A stretch of 64,000 bases of DNA from Orlajensenia stereocauli (GTDB taxonomy: Bacteria; Actinomycetota; Actinomycetes; Actinomycetales; Microbacteriaceae), in the NCBI RefSeq assembly GCF_039548895.1, contig NZ_JBCLVG010000001.1. One strand, written 5' to 3'. The number at the start of each line of letters is the position of its first letter. Positions within the stretch are counted from its first letter, which is position 1. The notes beneath the pieces were generated by a model, which saw only the letters and a list, made by a program, of their open reading frames with translations, made no database searches and was not told the DNA's origin. Below are positions 49,879-58,787 of this stretch, piece after piece. A program made the position numbers and the translations under genes.

Positions 49879-49890
49879 GGCTCAAGGATA
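49879..49890 (-). promoter_or_regulatory. -10 element, leaderless start of DUF4191 gene
   Basis: Minus-strand TATCCT (49890-49885), then TGAGCC, then ATG. The rest of 49891-50108 shows no clear site. Confidence 0.6.
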
Positions 49891-50108
49891 CCGAGTCGTC
49901 AAGCCCCTTCGTGACGGATCAGGACACGCCGTGGGCGAATCTGCCGACCGCGGAGTGTCGGACGGGCGGGATCGGCGGCCACGACGCGGTCGCGCGGTGT
50001 CGGAAGACCGCGCGTCGGGGCTCCTCCCTCGAGTGAATGCGGGGAGTCGCCCTCACCAGACATCCCGGTCGTCCATCCTCACGGGTCGTGCTCGGTGATC
50101 GTTGGTGC

Positions 50109-51530
50109 ATGACACGTGACGACTCCACGCGCCTCGCCGGCTACCGCGTGCTGAGACGCCTCGGCTCAGGACGCCGCGCGGAGGTTCATCTCGGCCATGC
50201 CGGCGATGCGGCCGCGGGCGCGCCGGGCGAGCGCACTGTCGCCCTCAAGCTCTTCAGCGCCGCCAGCGCCGCCTCCAGCGCCGCGGACATCGCCATCCTC
50301 GGGTCGGTGCCGGCTGCCTGCGTGCCGCGACTCCACGATGTCGCCACTCTGCGCGACGGATCGATCTGCCTCGTTCTCGACAGGCTCGACGGGCCGACGC
50401 TGTCTACGTGGCTCGCAGCTGAACGGCGGCCTCAGCCTGGTGAGCTCGTGACAGTGCTGGGCGCCGTGATCGGCACAGTGGCTGCAGTTCGCGCTGCGGG
50501 ATGGTCGCTGGGGGAGCTTGTGCCGTCGTCGGTCCGGTTCGATCGGAGCGGACGGCCCGTGATCACCTCGTTCTCGTCAGCGCGAGAACTGGATGATGGC
50601 GGAAGCGGTGTCGACGTGCTGCGCCTCGAACTCCGTCACCTCGGCGACTTCATCGCCGACGTGCTCGTTCTCGCACGCCATTCCGATCCTGGATTCCTCG
50701 CCTGGCTGCGCACTCAGGAAGGGGCGCACCCGCTGACGGATCGCCTGCCCGAACTGGAGGCGCGCGTCTTCGACTGGGCACCTGCTCGTGCCGTCGTGCT
50801 CGCGGCTCCCGACGGGCCGGCCGGCGGGTCAGCCGTTCCCGCGAGACTGGCCCCGTTCGCGGCGTCCGGCGCGCCTCCGGCCCCGCCCGATTCCGACGAC
50901 GATGACGACGGAAGCACGGGTCCGGCGATCCTGCGCGCAGTGCGCTGGGCTCGCGCGCTCCTGACACCGACGCGGATGCGCTCCGTTGTCCGCACGTTCG
51001 TGGGTCGCCACCGGCGTCCGGTGATTCTCGCCGGCACGGTTCTGGTCGTCGGCGCAGGCGCAGTCCTCAGCCTGGTACCTCCCGCAGCGCAGGGAACGCC
51101 CCCGCCACCCCCGTCGGACTCGGCGCCGACAGGTCCGGCCGAATCGAGTGTCAGCGCCAGCCCCTCCGTGCCGGCGACCGCGGCTCCGCGAGAGACGACA
51201 ACCGACCTCGTTGACATGGGTGACGACCCGCTGGCGGCTGCCGCAGTCCTGCTGTCAGCACGGCAGGACTGCCTGGAGCTCGGTGAGGCGCCGTGCCTTG
51301 CAGCGGTGGACCAGGCGTCATCGCCCCTCGACCAGGCGGACCGTCACGCGCTGGCCACGGGCGGCGCACCTCTGCCGCTCCTGCCGTCCGACGCGATCAC
51401 CCTCATCGGGCGCACGGGTGATGCCGCAATCGTCGCGGTGCCCGGACCGACCGCGGATACACCAGCGGCCTCGCTCCTCCTGATGAAGGGCGAGGCCGGA
51501 TGGCGGTTGCGAGAGGTGTTCGAGGGCTGA
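50109..51530 (+). CDS. Transmembrane protein-kinase-like protein, probably a pseudokinase
   Basis: A 473-residue protein. Residues about 11-200 have the start of a protein-kinase fold: a glycine loop LGSGRRAEVHLG and the VAIK-like Lys47 in TVALKLF. The catalytic HRD loop is replaced by WSLGELVPSSVRFD and the DFG by TSF, so phosphotransfer is unlikely. A Pro/Asp-rich linker leads to one membrane helix (about 305-325, VILAGTVLVVGAGAVLSLV) and a secreted Pro/Ser-rich region plus small C-terminal domain. It ends three bases from the convergent E2 gene. Partner and role unknown. Confidence 0.7.
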   Translation: MTRDDSTRLAGYRVLRRLGSGRRAEVHLGHAGDAAAGAPGERTVALKLFSAASAASSAADIAILGSVPAACVPRLHDVATLRDGSICLVLDRLDGPTLSTWLAAERRPQPGELVTVLGAVIGTVAAVRAAGWSLGELVPSSVRFDRSGRPVITSFSSARELDDGGSGVDVLRLELRHLGDFIADVLVLARHSDPGFLAWLRTQEGAHPLTDRLPELEARVFDWAPARAVVLAAPDGPAGGSAVPARLAPFAASGAPPAPPDSDDDDDGSTGPAILRAVRWARALLTPTRMRSVVRTFVGRHRRPVILAGTVLVVGAGAVLSLVPPAAQGTPPPPPSDSAPTGPAESSVSASPSVPATAAPRETTTDLVDMGDDPLAAAAVLLSARQDCLELGEAPCLAAVDQASSPLDQADRHALATGGAPLPLLPSDAITLIGRTGDAAIVAVPGPTADTPAASLLLMKGEAGWRLREVFEG

Positions 51531-51533
51531 ACC

Positions 51534-53057
51534 CTAGATGCCGAGGTCGCCCTCGAAGTCGCCGGCCTCGAGGCGGCTCTTGACCGCGGTGAGGTAGCGA
51601 GCGGCATCCGCACCATCGACGATGCGGTGATCGTACGAGAGGGCGAGGTAGACGATCGACCGGATGGCGATGGCGTCGACGCCGTCCTGGCTGACGACAG
51701 TGGGTTCCTTGACGACGATGCCGGTGCCGAGGATGGCCGACTGCGGGAGGAACACGACGGGGGTGTCGAACAGCGCGCCGCGCGAACCGGTGTTGGTCAG
51801 CGTGAACGTGCCGCCGGCGAGTTCGTCGGGCTTCAGCTTGTTCTCACGAGTGCGACCCGCGAGGTCGGCGATCTGAGCAGCGAAGCCGGCCAGATCGAGA
51901 GCGGCTGCATCCTTGATGACCGGGGTCAGCAGGCCACGCTCGGTGTCGACCGCGATCGCCAGGTTCTCGTGGCCGGGGTAGACGATGGAGTCGCCGTCGA
52001 CGGTCGAGTTGATGATCGGGAAGGCCTGCAGGGCCTCGACGGCTGCGAGCGCGAAGAAGGGCAGGAAGGAGAGCTTCTGGCCGGTCTTCTGCTGGAACTC
52101 GCCCTTGACCTTGTCGCGGAGCTGGGCGACGCGGGTGACGTCGACCTTGACGACAGTCGTGAGCTGAGCGGTCTGCTGCATCGACGCGACGGCGCGCTCG
52201 GCGACGACCTTGCGCAGGCGCGTCATCGGCACCGTCGTTCCACGCAGTGGCGAGACCTCGAGGGCGGGAGCCGACGGGGCGGCTGCGGTTCCGGATGCCG
52301 CGGACAGCACGTCCTGCTTGCGGATGCGGCCACCGACGCCGGTTCCGGTGATGGTGGCGAGGTCGACACCCTGCTCGTTCGCGAGCTTGCGCACGATCGG
52401 GGTGACGTAGCCGCCACCCGAGTGAGCGCCGGAGGACGCGGGGGCCGGCGCTGCCGGAGCAGCGGCAGCCGGAGCCGGAGCCGGAGCCGGAGCAGCCGGA
52501 GCCGGAGCAGCGGGTGCAGGCGTGGAAACCTGGGCTGCGGGCGCCGGAGCGGCGGGCGCAGCTGCGGGCACCGGCGCGGGGGCGGCAGGTGCCGGAGCTG
52601 CGGGAGCCTCGGGAGCAGGTGCAGGAGCGGCGGCAGGTGCCTCGGCCTCGACCGGAGCCTCCGTCGACGGAACCTCGGCGGCCGGGGCGGGCTCGGGTGC
52701 TGCCTCAGCGGCAGCGGGAGCAGCCTCAGCAGCAGGAGCAGCCTCAGCAGCAGGAGCAGCCTCGGCGGCAGGAGCTGCCTCGGCGGCGGGCTCCTCAGCG
52801 GGAGCGTCGCCTCCGCCCGATCCGTCGCCGATGGTCACGAGGGGGGTGCCGACCTCGACGGTCTCGTCCTCCTGCACCAGGATCGCCTCGATCACACCGG
52901 CGATCGGCGAGGGGATCTCGGTGTCGACCTTGTCGGTCGAGACCTCGAGCAGCGGCTCGTCGACCTCGACGCGGTCGCCCACGTTCTTGAGCCAGCGGGT
53001 GACCGTTCCCTCGGTGACACTCTCTCCGAGTGCCGGGAGGCTGACGGATTCGCTCAT
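51534..53057 (-). CDS. sucB: 2-oxo acid dehydrogenase E2 (dihydrolipoamide acyltransferase)
   Basis: Core acyltransferase of the pyruvate and/or 2-oxoglutarate dehydrogenase complex. The 507 residues comprise one lipoyl domain (1-78; lipoyl Lys in VSTDKVDTEIPSP), a very long Ala/Pro linker (about 80-215), a peripheral-subunit-binding domain (TPIVRKLANEQGVDL...GTGVGGRIRKQDVL) and the catalytic domain with SYDHRIVDGADAARYL near the end. One lipoyl domain suggests the SucB type, but in this lineage a single E2 can serve several E1s, including AceE at 23314. Cotranscribed with lpd. Confidence 0.93.
   Translation of the reverse strand: MSESVSLPALGESVTEGTVTRWLKNVGDRVEVDEPLLEVSTDKVDTEIPSPIAGVIEAILVQEDETVEVGTPLVTIGDGSGGGDAPAEEPAAEAAPAAEAAPAAEAAPAAEAAPAAAEAAPEPAPAAEVPSTEAPVEAEAPAAAPAPAPEAPAAPAPAAPAPVPAAAPAAPAPAAQVSTPAPAAPAPAAPAPAPAPAAAAPAAPAPASSGAHSGGGYVTPIVRKLANEQGVDLATITGTGVGGRIRKQDVLSAASGTAAAPSAPALEVSPLRGTTVPMTRLRKVVAERAVASMQQTAQLTTVVKVDVTRVAQLRDKVKGEFQQKTGQKLSFLPFFALAAVEALQAFPIINSTVDGDSIVYPGHENLAIAVDTERGLLTPVIKDAAALDLAGFAAQIADLAGRTRENKLKPDELAGGTFTLTNTGSRGALFDTPVVFLPQSAILGTGIVVKEPTVVSQDGVDAIAIRSIVYLALSYDHRIVDGADAARYLTAVKSRLEAGDFEGDLGI
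52415..52820 (-). repeat. Low-complexity coding repeat of the E2 linker
   Basis: Short GC-rich units encoding AEAAP, APAAP and PAP repeats. It forms the flexible swinging arm between the lipoyl and binding domains. It is prone to length variation and to assembly error. Confidence 0.9.
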
Positions 53058-53100
53058 GCGATTGTCTCCTTCACAAGCTTTTCTTTGCTTGGTAGCTTAT

Positions 53101-53166
53101 TGCGTTCTGGTCGGCCGAGGCCGCGAGTGGTCGTGCGTTCTTGTCGAGCGAGGCCGTGGGCGGCCC
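53101..53166. repeat. Two 33-bp tandem repeats between lpd and sucB
   Basis: 53101-53133 and 53134-53166 are alike at 25 of 33 bases; both begin TGCGTTCT and share CGAGGCCG. They lie in the 123-base gap between lpd and the E2 gene. Confidence 0.65.
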
Positions 53167-53180
53167 GGGTGATCCGAGGA

Positions 53181-54554
53181 TCAGATGGCGTGCAGCGGCT
53201 TTCCGGCGAGCATGAGGAACGCCTCGCCGAGCGCCTCGTTCTGAGTCGGGTGGGCGTGCACCAGAGGAGCGATGTCCTCGGGGTAGGCCTCCCAGTTCAC
53301 GGCGAGCTGGGCTTCCCCGATGAGCTCGCCGACGCGAGCGCCGATCATGTGCATGCCGATGATGGGGCCGTCGTTCACACGAACGACCTTGACCGAGCCG
53401 GTGGTGCCGATGATGTGGCTCTTGCCGTTGCCGCCGAGGCTGTAGTCGTAGCTGGTCACCTGGTCGGCGCCGAACTTCTCCTTGGCCTTCGCCTCGGAGT
53501 AGCCGATCGAGGCGACCTCGGGGTCGCTGTAGGTGACCTTCGGGATGTTGAGGTCCTCGACCACGATGGGGTCGAGGCCGGCGATCTCCTCGGCGACGAA
53601 GATGCCCTGCTGGAAGCTGCGGTGCGCGAGCTGCAGGCCGGGAACGATGTCGCCGATGGCGTAGACGCCGGGAACGTTGGTCGCGAGCCGCTCGTTGGTG
53701 ATGACGAAGCCGCGGTCCATGGTGATGCCGACCTCCTCGTAGCCGAGGCCGGAGGTGACGGGCCCGCGGCCGACGGCGACGAGAAGCAGCTCGGCCTCGA
53801 TCGTCTTGCCGTCCTCGAGGGTGACGACGACTCCCTGGTCGTTCTGGGTGACGCTCTGGAAGCGCACGCCGAGTGAGAACTCGATGCCGCGCTTGCGGTA
53901 GGCGCGCTCGAACTGCTTCGAGACCGACTCGTCCTCGTTGGGGACGAGGTGCGGGAGAGCCTCGATGATGCTCACCTCTGCCCCATAGGACTTCCAGACG
54001 CTGGCGAACTCGACGCCGATGACGCCGCCGCCGAGGATGGCGACCTTCTTCGGAACGAAGTCAAGCTGGAGAGCCTGCTCACTCGTGATGACGCGCCCGC
54101 CGATCTCGAGGCCGGGCAGCGATCGCGAGTACGAACCCGTGGCGAGCACGATGTGCTTGCCCGTGATCGTGTCGTCGCCGACCTGGACCGTCGTGGGGGA
54201 GGTGAGCTTGCCCTCGCCTGCGATGGTGGTGATGCCCCGGGCCTTCACGAGGCCCTGCAGTCCCTTGTACTTGCTGTCGACGATGCCCTGGCGGTACGCC
54301 GTCACCGCCGTCATGTCGATGCCGTCGAACGTGGTCTTCACGCCGTACTTGGCCGACTCGCGGGAGTAGTCGGCCACCTCGGCCGAGTGCAGGAGCGCCT
54401 TGGTCGGGATGCAGCCGCGGTGCAGACACGTGCCGCCGACCTTGTCCTTCTCGATCATGGCGACGGTGAAGCCGAGCTGGACAGCTCGCAGTGCGGTGGC
54501 GTAGCCACCGCTTCCTCCACCCAGAACGACAATGTCAAACGACTGCTCCGACAC
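53181..54554 (-). CDS. lpd: Dihydrolipoyl dehydrogenase
   Basis: FAD enzyme reoxidising the lipoyl groups of 2-oxo acid dehydrogenases. The 457 residues hold the FAD motif GGGSGGYATALRA, the redox disulfide GGTCLHRGCIPTKALL, the NAD motif GGGVIGVEFASVW, YAIGDIVPGLQLAH and the catalytic His-Glu in HAHPTQNEAL. GTG at 54554 has GGGAG eight bases upstream; an upstream ATG would add 20 unrelated residues. It probably serves both AceE and the 2-oxoglutarate complex. Confidence 0.96.
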   Translation of the reverse strand: MSEQSFDIVVLGGGSGGYATALRAVQLGFTVAMIEKDKVGGTCLHRGCIPTKALLHSAEVADYSRESAKYGVKTTFDGIDMTAVTAYRQGIVDSKYKGLQGLVKARGITTIAGEGKLTSPTTVQVGDDTITGKHIVLATGSYSRSLPGLEIGGRVITSEQALQLDFVPKKVAILGGGVIGVEFASVWKSYGAEVSIIEALPHLVPNEDESVSKQFERAYRKRGIEFSLGVRFQSVTQNDQGVVVTLEDGKTIEAELLLVAVGRGPVTSGLGYEEVGITMDRGFVITNERLATNVPGVYAIGDIVPGLQLAHRSFQQGIFVAEEIAGLDPIVVEDLNIPKVTYSDPEVASIGYSEAKAKEKFGADQVTSYDYSLGGNGKSHIIGTTGSVKVVRVNDGPIIGMHMIGARVGELIGEAQLAVNWEAYPEDIAPLVHAHPTQNEALGEAFLMLAGKPLHAI

Positions 54555-54675
54555 CCAGCTACTCCCTTGATTTCGAGACCTGTGTAAGGACATGCATGAT
54601 CGGCTGCCCGGCATCCGGTTGGGAGCTCATGGAGACGATCGTGGGCGAGAGCGGAAACTCGCCTCTACGAGCGTA

Positions 54676-56160
54676 CTACTTGCTCGTGTAGGACTCCGCC
54701 AGCGCGAGAAGCGTGCGCACCGAGACACCGGTGGCACCGGGTCCGTTGAAGCTGTACAGCTTGCCCTCATTGAGCGCCGCGCCGGCGATGTCGAGATGCG
54801 CCCACGGAATCGTGGACTCACCGTCGGCGGTCTTCCCGATGAAGTCCGCGAGGAACGCGGCGGCGAGCATCATGCCGGCCGCGGGGTCGCCGGGCGTGGC
54901 GTTCTTGATGTCGGCGACGCCGGAATCGAGACGTGCACGCAGCTCTTCCGGGATCGGCATCGGCCAGAACGGCTCCGCGACGATCCTCGACGCTGCCAGC
55001 ACGCGTTCGACGAGGTCGTCATCGCCCATCACGGCCGAGTAGCGGTGACCGAGCGCGACGACCTGCGCGCCGGTGAGGGTGGCGACGTCGACGATCGCGT
55101 CGGGGTGCTCCTCGGATGCCGCAACCAGTCCGTCCGCCATCACCAGCCGACCCTCAGCGTCGGTGTTCACAACCTCGACCGTGGTGCCACCGCGGATGCT
55201 CAACACGTCGTTGGGTCGGACGGCGTTGCCGGACGGCATGTTCTCGGCCAGGCAGAGCCAGCCCGTCAGGCGTACGGGCAGTCCCGTGCGCGCGGCGGCC
55301 ACGATGACGGCGAGCACGTTCGCAGCGCCGGCCATGTCGCTCTTCATGCCGATCATCGGCACCGGGGGCTTCAGTGAGAGTCCACCGGTGTCGAACGTGA
55401 TGCCCTTGCCGACGATGGCGAGGTGCTTCGTCGCGGCGGCGGGGGAGTAGGCGAGCTTGAGCAGGCGGGGAGGCCGGGCCGATCCCTGTCCGACACCGAG
55501 GATGCCGCCGAAGCCGTCGGCGGCCAGTTCGGTCTCATCCCACACCGTCACCTCGATGGGCAGCTCGCCGATGGCGTCACCGGCCAGGTCGACGAAGCTC
55601 TCGGGGTAGAGGTCCGATGGGGGCGCGTTGACGAGGTCGCGCACCAGGTTCACTCCGTCGGCGACGGCGGCGATGCGAGCCTGCTCGGTGTCTTCGGGAG
55701 CCGACGTCGTGTGCACGACGATGCTCGACGCCGGGGTCTTCGTCTTCTCGAGCGAGGTGTGGCGGTACGCCGTGTAGGCGTATGCGCCGAGCGCGCCTCC
55801 CTCGGCGATTGCGGCGGCCTCGACGGCATCGGAGGTCGGGATGGCGAAGGCGACAGTGTCGACGCCGGTGAGCTGGCGGGCGGCCGAACCCGCTGCCGCG
55901 CGAAGGGCTGCGGCATCCGTTCCCCGTCCGAGGCCGATGATGGCGATGGTCTTCGCGGCGCCGACGGTGTCGACGGTGCGCACGAGCTGGTCTGCGCCGC
56001 CCGTCACGCCGAGCGCGTCGAGGTGCTCAGCGATGCCGGCGTAGGCGGGATCGGCGACGAGCTCCACGGCGCCGTCGACCGACCGCGCTCCGATGACGAC
56101 GACGTCGACGGCGGCCTCGGTGACGGATTCTGAGGAGAAGGACAGGGATGCTGAAGTCAT
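54676..56160 (-). CDS. pepA: Leucyl aminopeptidase (M17)
   Basis: Cytosolic di-metal exopeptidase that removes N-terminal residues, for peptide turnover. The 494 residues include the metal and active sites in GKGITFDTGGLSLKP, MKSDMAGAANVL and NTDAEGRLVMADGL. The N-terminal 160 residues form the usual regulatory domain. ATG at 56160 is supported by TACGAT six bases upstream; a longer upstream frame is not credible. It is followed by lpd after 121 bases. Confidence 0.95.
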   Translation of the reverse strand: MTSASLSFSSESVTEAAVDVVVIGARSVDGAVELVADPAYAGIAEHLDALGVTGGADQLVRTVDTVGAAKTIAIIGLGRGTDAAALRAAAGSAARQLTGVDTVAFAIPTSDAVEAAAIAEGGALGAYAYTAYRHTSLEKTKTPASSIVVHTTSAPEDTEQARIAAVADGVNLVRDLVNAPPSDLYPESFVDLAGDAIGELPIEVTVWDETELAADGFGGILGVGQGSARPPRLLKLAYSPAAATKHLAIVGKGITFDTGGLSLKPPVPMIGMKSDMAGAANVLAVIVAAARTGLPVRLTGWLCLAENMPSGNAVRPNDVLSIRGGTTVEVVNTDAEGRLVMADGLVAASEEHPDAIVDVATLTGAQVVALGHRYSAVMGDDDLVERVLAASRIVAEPFWPMPIPEELRARLDSGVADIKNATPGDPAAGMMLAAAFLADFIGKTADGESTIPWAHLDIAGAALNEGKLYSFNGPGATGVSVRTLLALAESYTSK

Positions 56161-56256
56161 GCTCCGATCGTACGCAGTGTCGGTGTTCGCTCTCGGCGTC
56201 GCCCTCTCCGCGCCTGTGGCGGGAGTCGGCGACGAGGCTCGCCGTAGCATTGAGGG
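56161..56256. promoter_or_regulatory. Divergent leaderless promoters, pepA / PAC2 gene
   Basis: Minus-strand TACGAT (56172-56167) ends six bases before the pepA ATG; plus-strand TAGCAT (56245-56250) ends six bases before the ATG at 56257. Confidence 0.6.
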
Positions 56257-57183
56257 ATGCGTGATCCCCGTGGCCTGTACGAGCTGACCCCCGAGGCGTC
56301 GGACGTCCCCGACGGCCTGCACCTGGTGGCCGGTCTGACGGGGTTCGCGGATGCCGGCAGCGCTGTGTCGCAGTTCACCGCGCACATCCTCGAGTCGCTC
56401 GAGACAGTGACGATCGCCGAGTTCGACGCAGACATCCTGCTCGACTACAGGGCGCGACGCCCCATCGTGACCTTCGACGAGGACCACCTGACTGCGTACG
56501 AGCCGTCGCGACTGACGCTCTCGCTCGCCCGCGACGAACTCGGGCAGCCGTTCCTCCTCCTCACGGGATTCGAGCCCGATTTCCAGTGGGAGCGATTCGC
56601 TGCGGCGGTGCTCGACATCGTCGACAGGTTCGCCGTGAGCACGACGACGTGGGTGCACGCCATCCCGATGCCGGTTCCGCACACGCGGCCGATCCGAGTG
56701 ACGGTGAGCGGTACCCGCACGGACCTGATCGAGGCGATGTCGATCTGGCGGCCCCGCACCCAGGTCCCCGCGACCGCGCTGCATCTCGTCGAGTACCGCC
56801 TGCAGGAGCGCGGCGACTCCGTCGTGGGCTTCGTCCTGCTGATCCCGCACTACCTCGCCGACACCGAGTACCCCCTCGCCGCGATCACGGCGCTCGAATC
56901 GGTGAGCGCCGCCACGGGACATATCTTCCCGACCGACAGCCTGCGCGAGCAGGGCCGCGACTTCGTCGGTCGTCTTGCCGAGCAGATGGGCGAGAACGGC
57001 GAGCTGTCGAAACTGGTGACCAACCTCGAGGAGCGTCACGACAGCTACATGGAGGGAACGACGCTGCACTCTCCGCTGACCGACTCGGACGGCGAGGTGC
57101 CGAGCGCCGACGACATCGCCGAGGAGCTGGAGAAGTTCCTGGCCTTTCGACGCGACCGCGAGGACCCGCCGACAGGTCTCTGA
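56257..57183 (+). CDS. PAC2 family protein (proteasome-assembly-chaperone-like)
   Basis: A 308-residue actinobacterial member of the PAC2 family. It carries LVAGLTGFADAGSAVSQF near the N-terminus, RRPIVTFDEDHLTAYE, LTGFEPDFQWERF and SGTRTDLIEAMSIWRPRTQVPA. Bacterial members resemble eukaryotic proteasome assembly chaperones in fold, but their function is not settled. It is soluble, with an acidic C-terminus. Followed by an MFS transporter. Confidence 0.88.
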   Translation: MRDPRGLYELTPEASDVPDGLHLVAGLTGFADAGSAVSQFTAHILESLETVTIAEFDADILLDYRARRPIVTFDEDHLTAYEPSRLTLSLARDELGQPFLLLTGFEPDFQWERFAAAVLDIVDRFAVSTTTWVHAIPMPVPHTRPIRVTVSGTRTDLIEAMSIWRPRTQVPATALHLVEYRLQERGDSVVGFVLLIPHYLADTEYPLAAITALESVSAATGHIFPTDSLREQGRDFVGRLAEQMGENGELSKLVTNLEERHDSYMEGTTLHSPLTDSDGEVPSADDIAEELEKFLAFRRDREDPPTGL

Positions 57184-57217
57184 CCGCCATCCGCCCTCGC
57201 CCGCCCAGCCGGAGGCG

Positions 57218-57230
57218 TAGGGTCGATGCA
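57218..57230 (+). promoter_or_regulatory. -10 element, leaderless start of MFS gene
   Basis: TAGGGT at 57218-57223, seven bases, then GTG at 57231. Confidence 0.6.
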
Positions 57231-58565
57231 GTGAACTCCCGCCGATCGTGGGTCGTCTTCGGTGTCGGAGCGTTCCTCTACCTCTCAGCCGTGCTGCAGC
57301 GCACGTCGCTCGGTGTGGCCGGCGTTGCCGCGGCCGACAGGTTCGATGTGGCAGCCGCGGCCCTCTCGACGCTGGCCGTCGTGCAGATCGCCGTCTACGC
57401 GGCCATGCAGATCCCCGTGGGGGTTCTCATCGACCGTTTCGGTCCCCGCACGCTGATGCTGGCGGGAACGGCGGTGATGGTGGGCGGGCAGCTCGTTGTC
57501 GCCTTCGCTCCATCGCTCGGCCTCGCGGTGATCGGTCGCATCCTCGTCGGCGCGGGCGATGCGACGGTCTTCGTCTCCCTCATCCGTCTGGTGAGCTCCT
57601 GGTTCAGCGGCCGCATAGTCCCGCAGCTCTCGCAGTGGGTGGGCAACATCGGCCAACTCGGGCAGGTGCTCTCAGCGCTCCCGTTCGCCTGGATCCTGCG
57701 CAGCTACGGCTGGACGCCGGCGTTCGTGTCGGCCGCCTCGGTCTCGGCGCTCGGGCTGGTCCTCGGCTTCATCGCGCTGAAGGACCGTCCGGCGGGCACC
57801 GGCGACGAGCACCGAGTGACGGACATCAGGGTCGCCATCCGTCAACTGGTGGAATCGTTCAAGAGGCCGGGCACGCAGCTGGGCTTCTGGTCCCACTTCG
57901 TCACCCAGTCGCCGGGCACGGTGTTCAGCCTGTTCTGGGGATTCCCGTTCCTCGTGTTCGGCCTCGGGTACGACCAGCAGACCGCGGCGGAACTCCTGCT
58001 GCTTCTCGTGGGGGCCGGGATCGTGACAGGGCCGTTCCTCGGCATCCTGACTGCCCGCTATCCACTGCGCCGCTCGAACATCGTGCTCGGCATCGTGGCT
58101 GCGATGGGGGCGGCGTGGGCGGTTCTGCTGCTCTGGCCCGGCCAGCCGCCCCTCGGCGTCGTGATGCTCATGCTCGTCGTCATCGGAGTCGGTGGCCCCG
58201 GATCGCTGATCGGGTTCGACTTCGCCCGTACCTTCAACCCCATGCGCAGCCTCGGCGCGGCCAACGGCGTGGTCAACGTCGGCGGGTTCCTCGCCAGTTT
58301 CGTGATGATCTTCCTCATCGGCATCCTGCTCGATCTGCAGAATGCCGTCCGCACGGCCGGCGGAGAGGCCAGCGACCTCTACTCGCTGACATCGTTCCGC
58401 TGGGCATTCGCCATCCAGTACGTGGTGGTGGGCATCGGGGTCGGCTTCCTGCTGGAGGCGCGCCGCCGTACGCGGCGGCGCGTGCTCGCCGACGAGGGAA
58501 TAGAGGTGGGGCCGATCTGGGTTTCACTGGTGCAGGCGTGGAAGCACCGCGGGGAACGCCGATAG
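57231..58565 (+). CDS. MFS transporter, 12-TM type
   Basis: A 444-residue major facilitator with about twelve helices. It begins SWVVFGVGAFLYLSAVLQRTSLGVAG and has the loop 2-3 motif GVLIDRFGPRTLML. The middle loop (about 190-215) is charged. It resembles the sugar-phosphate/nitrate-type branch of MFS proteins (long first helix, SSWFSGRIVPQLSQWVGNIGQLGQVLSA), but no substrate can be fixed. The GTG start is set by the leaderless -10 element; longer upstream frames overlap the PAC2 gene. Confidence 0.85.
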   Translation: MNSRRSWVVFGVGAFLYLSAVLQRTSLGVAGVAAADRFDVAAAALSTLAVVQIAVYAAMQIPVGVLIDRFGPRTLMLAGTAVMVGGQLVVAFAPSLGLAVIGRILVGAGDATVFVSLIRLVSSWFSGRIVPQLSQWVGNIGQLGQVLSALPFAWILRSYGWTPAFVSAASVSALGLVLGFIALKDRPAGTGDEHRVTDIRVAIRQLVESFKRPGTQLGFWSHFVTQSPGTVFSLFWGFPFLVFGLGYDQQTAAELLLLLVGAGIVTGPFLGILTARYPLRRSNIVLGIVAAMGAAWAVLLLWPGQPPLGVVMLMLVVIGVGGPGSLIGFDFARTFNPMRSLGAANGVVNVGGFLASFVMIFLIGILLDLQNAVRTAGGEASDLYSLTSFRWAFAIQYVVVGIGVGFLLEARRRTRRRVLADEGIEVGPIWVSLVQAWKHRGERR

Positions 58566-58787
58566 GCGAGTGCTCCTAATAAACCGTGCAATAATTGTCA
58601 ATAGGACCCGTTCATCTCCGGGCACCCCCAGTTCGATCCGCGTGCGGCGAGCTCCGGGGGAGCACTTCGGACTTGACATGGGTCCTAGTAATGTCCATTT
58701 TCGGCCACGACCGGATGCCTCAGGCACCCGGATGCGGCCACTCGGGGGAAGTCGTCACCGGCGTCCCTCCCTGTGAGAGGTGTACGA
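58566..58787 (+). promoter_or_regulatory. sigA upstream region with AT-rich promoters and inverted repeats
   Basis: This 222-base gap is far more AT-rich than its surroundings at 58573-58605 and 58670-58705. TTGACA is at 58673-58678 with a weak -10 (CATTTT) 17 bases on. Extended -10-like TGCAATAAT is near 58587. TAGGACCC (about 58602) and GGGTCCTA (about 58680) are exact inverted copies. GAGAGG is the ribosome site before 58788. Confidence 0.5.

Noticed and set aside
52415..52820. Possible CRISPR or satellite repeat
   Set aside because: The repeats are in-frame codons of the E2 Ala/Pro linker, with no spacer structure.
54644..54663. Terminator after pepA
   Set aside because: The stem GGCGAG/CTCGCC is only 6 bp with an 8-base loop and no T-run; too weak to call.
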